From the NCBI GenBank assembly GCA_000759655.1, contig KN173893.1, forward strand, positions 7,607 to 15,938: 8,332 nt of DNA, written 5' to 3'. Position numbers and translations under genes: made by a program. This stretch comes from Acidicaldus organivorans (lineage in GTDB: Bacteria > Pseudomonadota > Alphaproteobacteria > Acetobacterales > Acetobacteraceae). The notes below the pieces were generated by a model. The model searched no databases. It saw only the letters and a program-made list of their open reading frames with translations, and was not told the DNA's origin. Position 1 is the stretch's first letter; every line of letters begins with the position of its first letter. Shown piece after piece: positions 8,140 through 8,332 of the stretch.

Positions 8140-8332
8140 ATGGCGCTCGATGTCCCGGCGCTCAACGCATTCTACGCCAGCGCGCAAGGGGCGGTGGTGG
8201 CCCGGCTCCTCCGCCAGCGCCTCGCCGCACTCTGCCCCGAAAGCGGCGGGGGTCTTTCCATTCTCGGACTCGGTTTCGCCGCTCCCTATCTGCGCCTCTG
8301 GCGCGACCAGGCGGCGCGCTGCATCCACGCCG
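8140..8332 (+). CDS. N-terminal part of a putative SAM-dependent methyltransferase, cut by the window edge
   Basis: Only the first 64 residues are present and the frame is open at the edge. They begin with a short helical region (MALDVPALNAFYAS), then a helix rich in Arg and Leu, then a strand and glycine loop LSILGLGFAAPYL (about 40-52). This opening, LxxFYxxxxGxxxxR followed by LGLGxxxPYL, resembles class I methyltransferases commonly found beside gloB in alphaproteobacteria; the glycine loop would bind SAM. I chose the ATG at 8140, preceded by GAAGAGGGAGA (8122-8132). An in-frame ATG at 8104 would add 12 residues and cannot be excluded. The gene is divergent from gloB. Substrate unknown, and the family call rests on the N-terminus only. 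Confidence 0.65.
   Translation, partial: MALDVPALNAFYASAQGAVVARLLRQRLAALCPESGGGLSILGLGFAAPYLRLWRDQAARCIHA

Noticed and set aside
7941..8165. N-terminal extension of GloB starting at 8165
   Set aside because: The extra 75 residues precede the normal GloB opening, have no recognisable domain, and would overlap the start of the divergent methyltransferase gene and the candidate gloB promoter.

Overview
This is a GC-rich window whose codons strongly prefer G or C in the third position. The gene content fits an alphaproteobacterium, possibly near Rhodospirillales/Acetobacteraceae; that placement is inferred from composition and protein style, not shown by a marker gene. It holds four complete genes on the + strand, two complete genes on the - strand, and the start of a seventh gene on the + strand at the right edge. 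No rRNA, tRNA, CRISPR array, transposase or phage gene was seen.

Left and centre (153-6428, + strand) is a tightly packed fatty-acid beta-oxidation operon. It encodes a thiolase (FadA type), a bifunctional 3-hydroxyacyl-CoA dehydrogenase/enoyl-CoA hydratase with the dehydrogenase half first (FadN-type order), and a roughly 600-residue acyl-CoA dehydrogenase (FadE/DmdC type). Together these can run one full beta-oxidation turn: oxidation by the FAD enzyme, hydration and NAD-dependent oxidation by the fusion protein, then thiolytic release of acetyl-CoA. The fourth gene, 13 bases behind the dehydrogenase, is an ATP-grasp ligase-like protein resembling the MfnD (tyramine-glutamate ligase)/COG1821 group. 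It is not an obvious beta-oxidation enzyme.

Right (6444-7940, - strand) lie two glutathione genes: a glutathione S-transferase-like protein and, upstream of it, glyoxalase II (GloB). GloB hydrolyses S-lactoylglutathione in methylglyoxal detoxification. A 199-base divergent spacer separates gloB from the start of a putative SAM-dependent methyltransferase that runs off the window.

The most unusual thing is inside the glutathione S-transferase gene. An extra in-frame 111-base block (37 codons) consists of an inverted copy of one neighbouring segment followed by a direct copy of the next. The result is a 64-base quasi-palindrome interlocked with a 61-base direct repeat. Both junctions fall on 7-base matches, which allows a complete two-step template-switch explanation. 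Apart from this the window looks like ordinary metabolic chromosome, and I did not find a convincing new multi-gene system.
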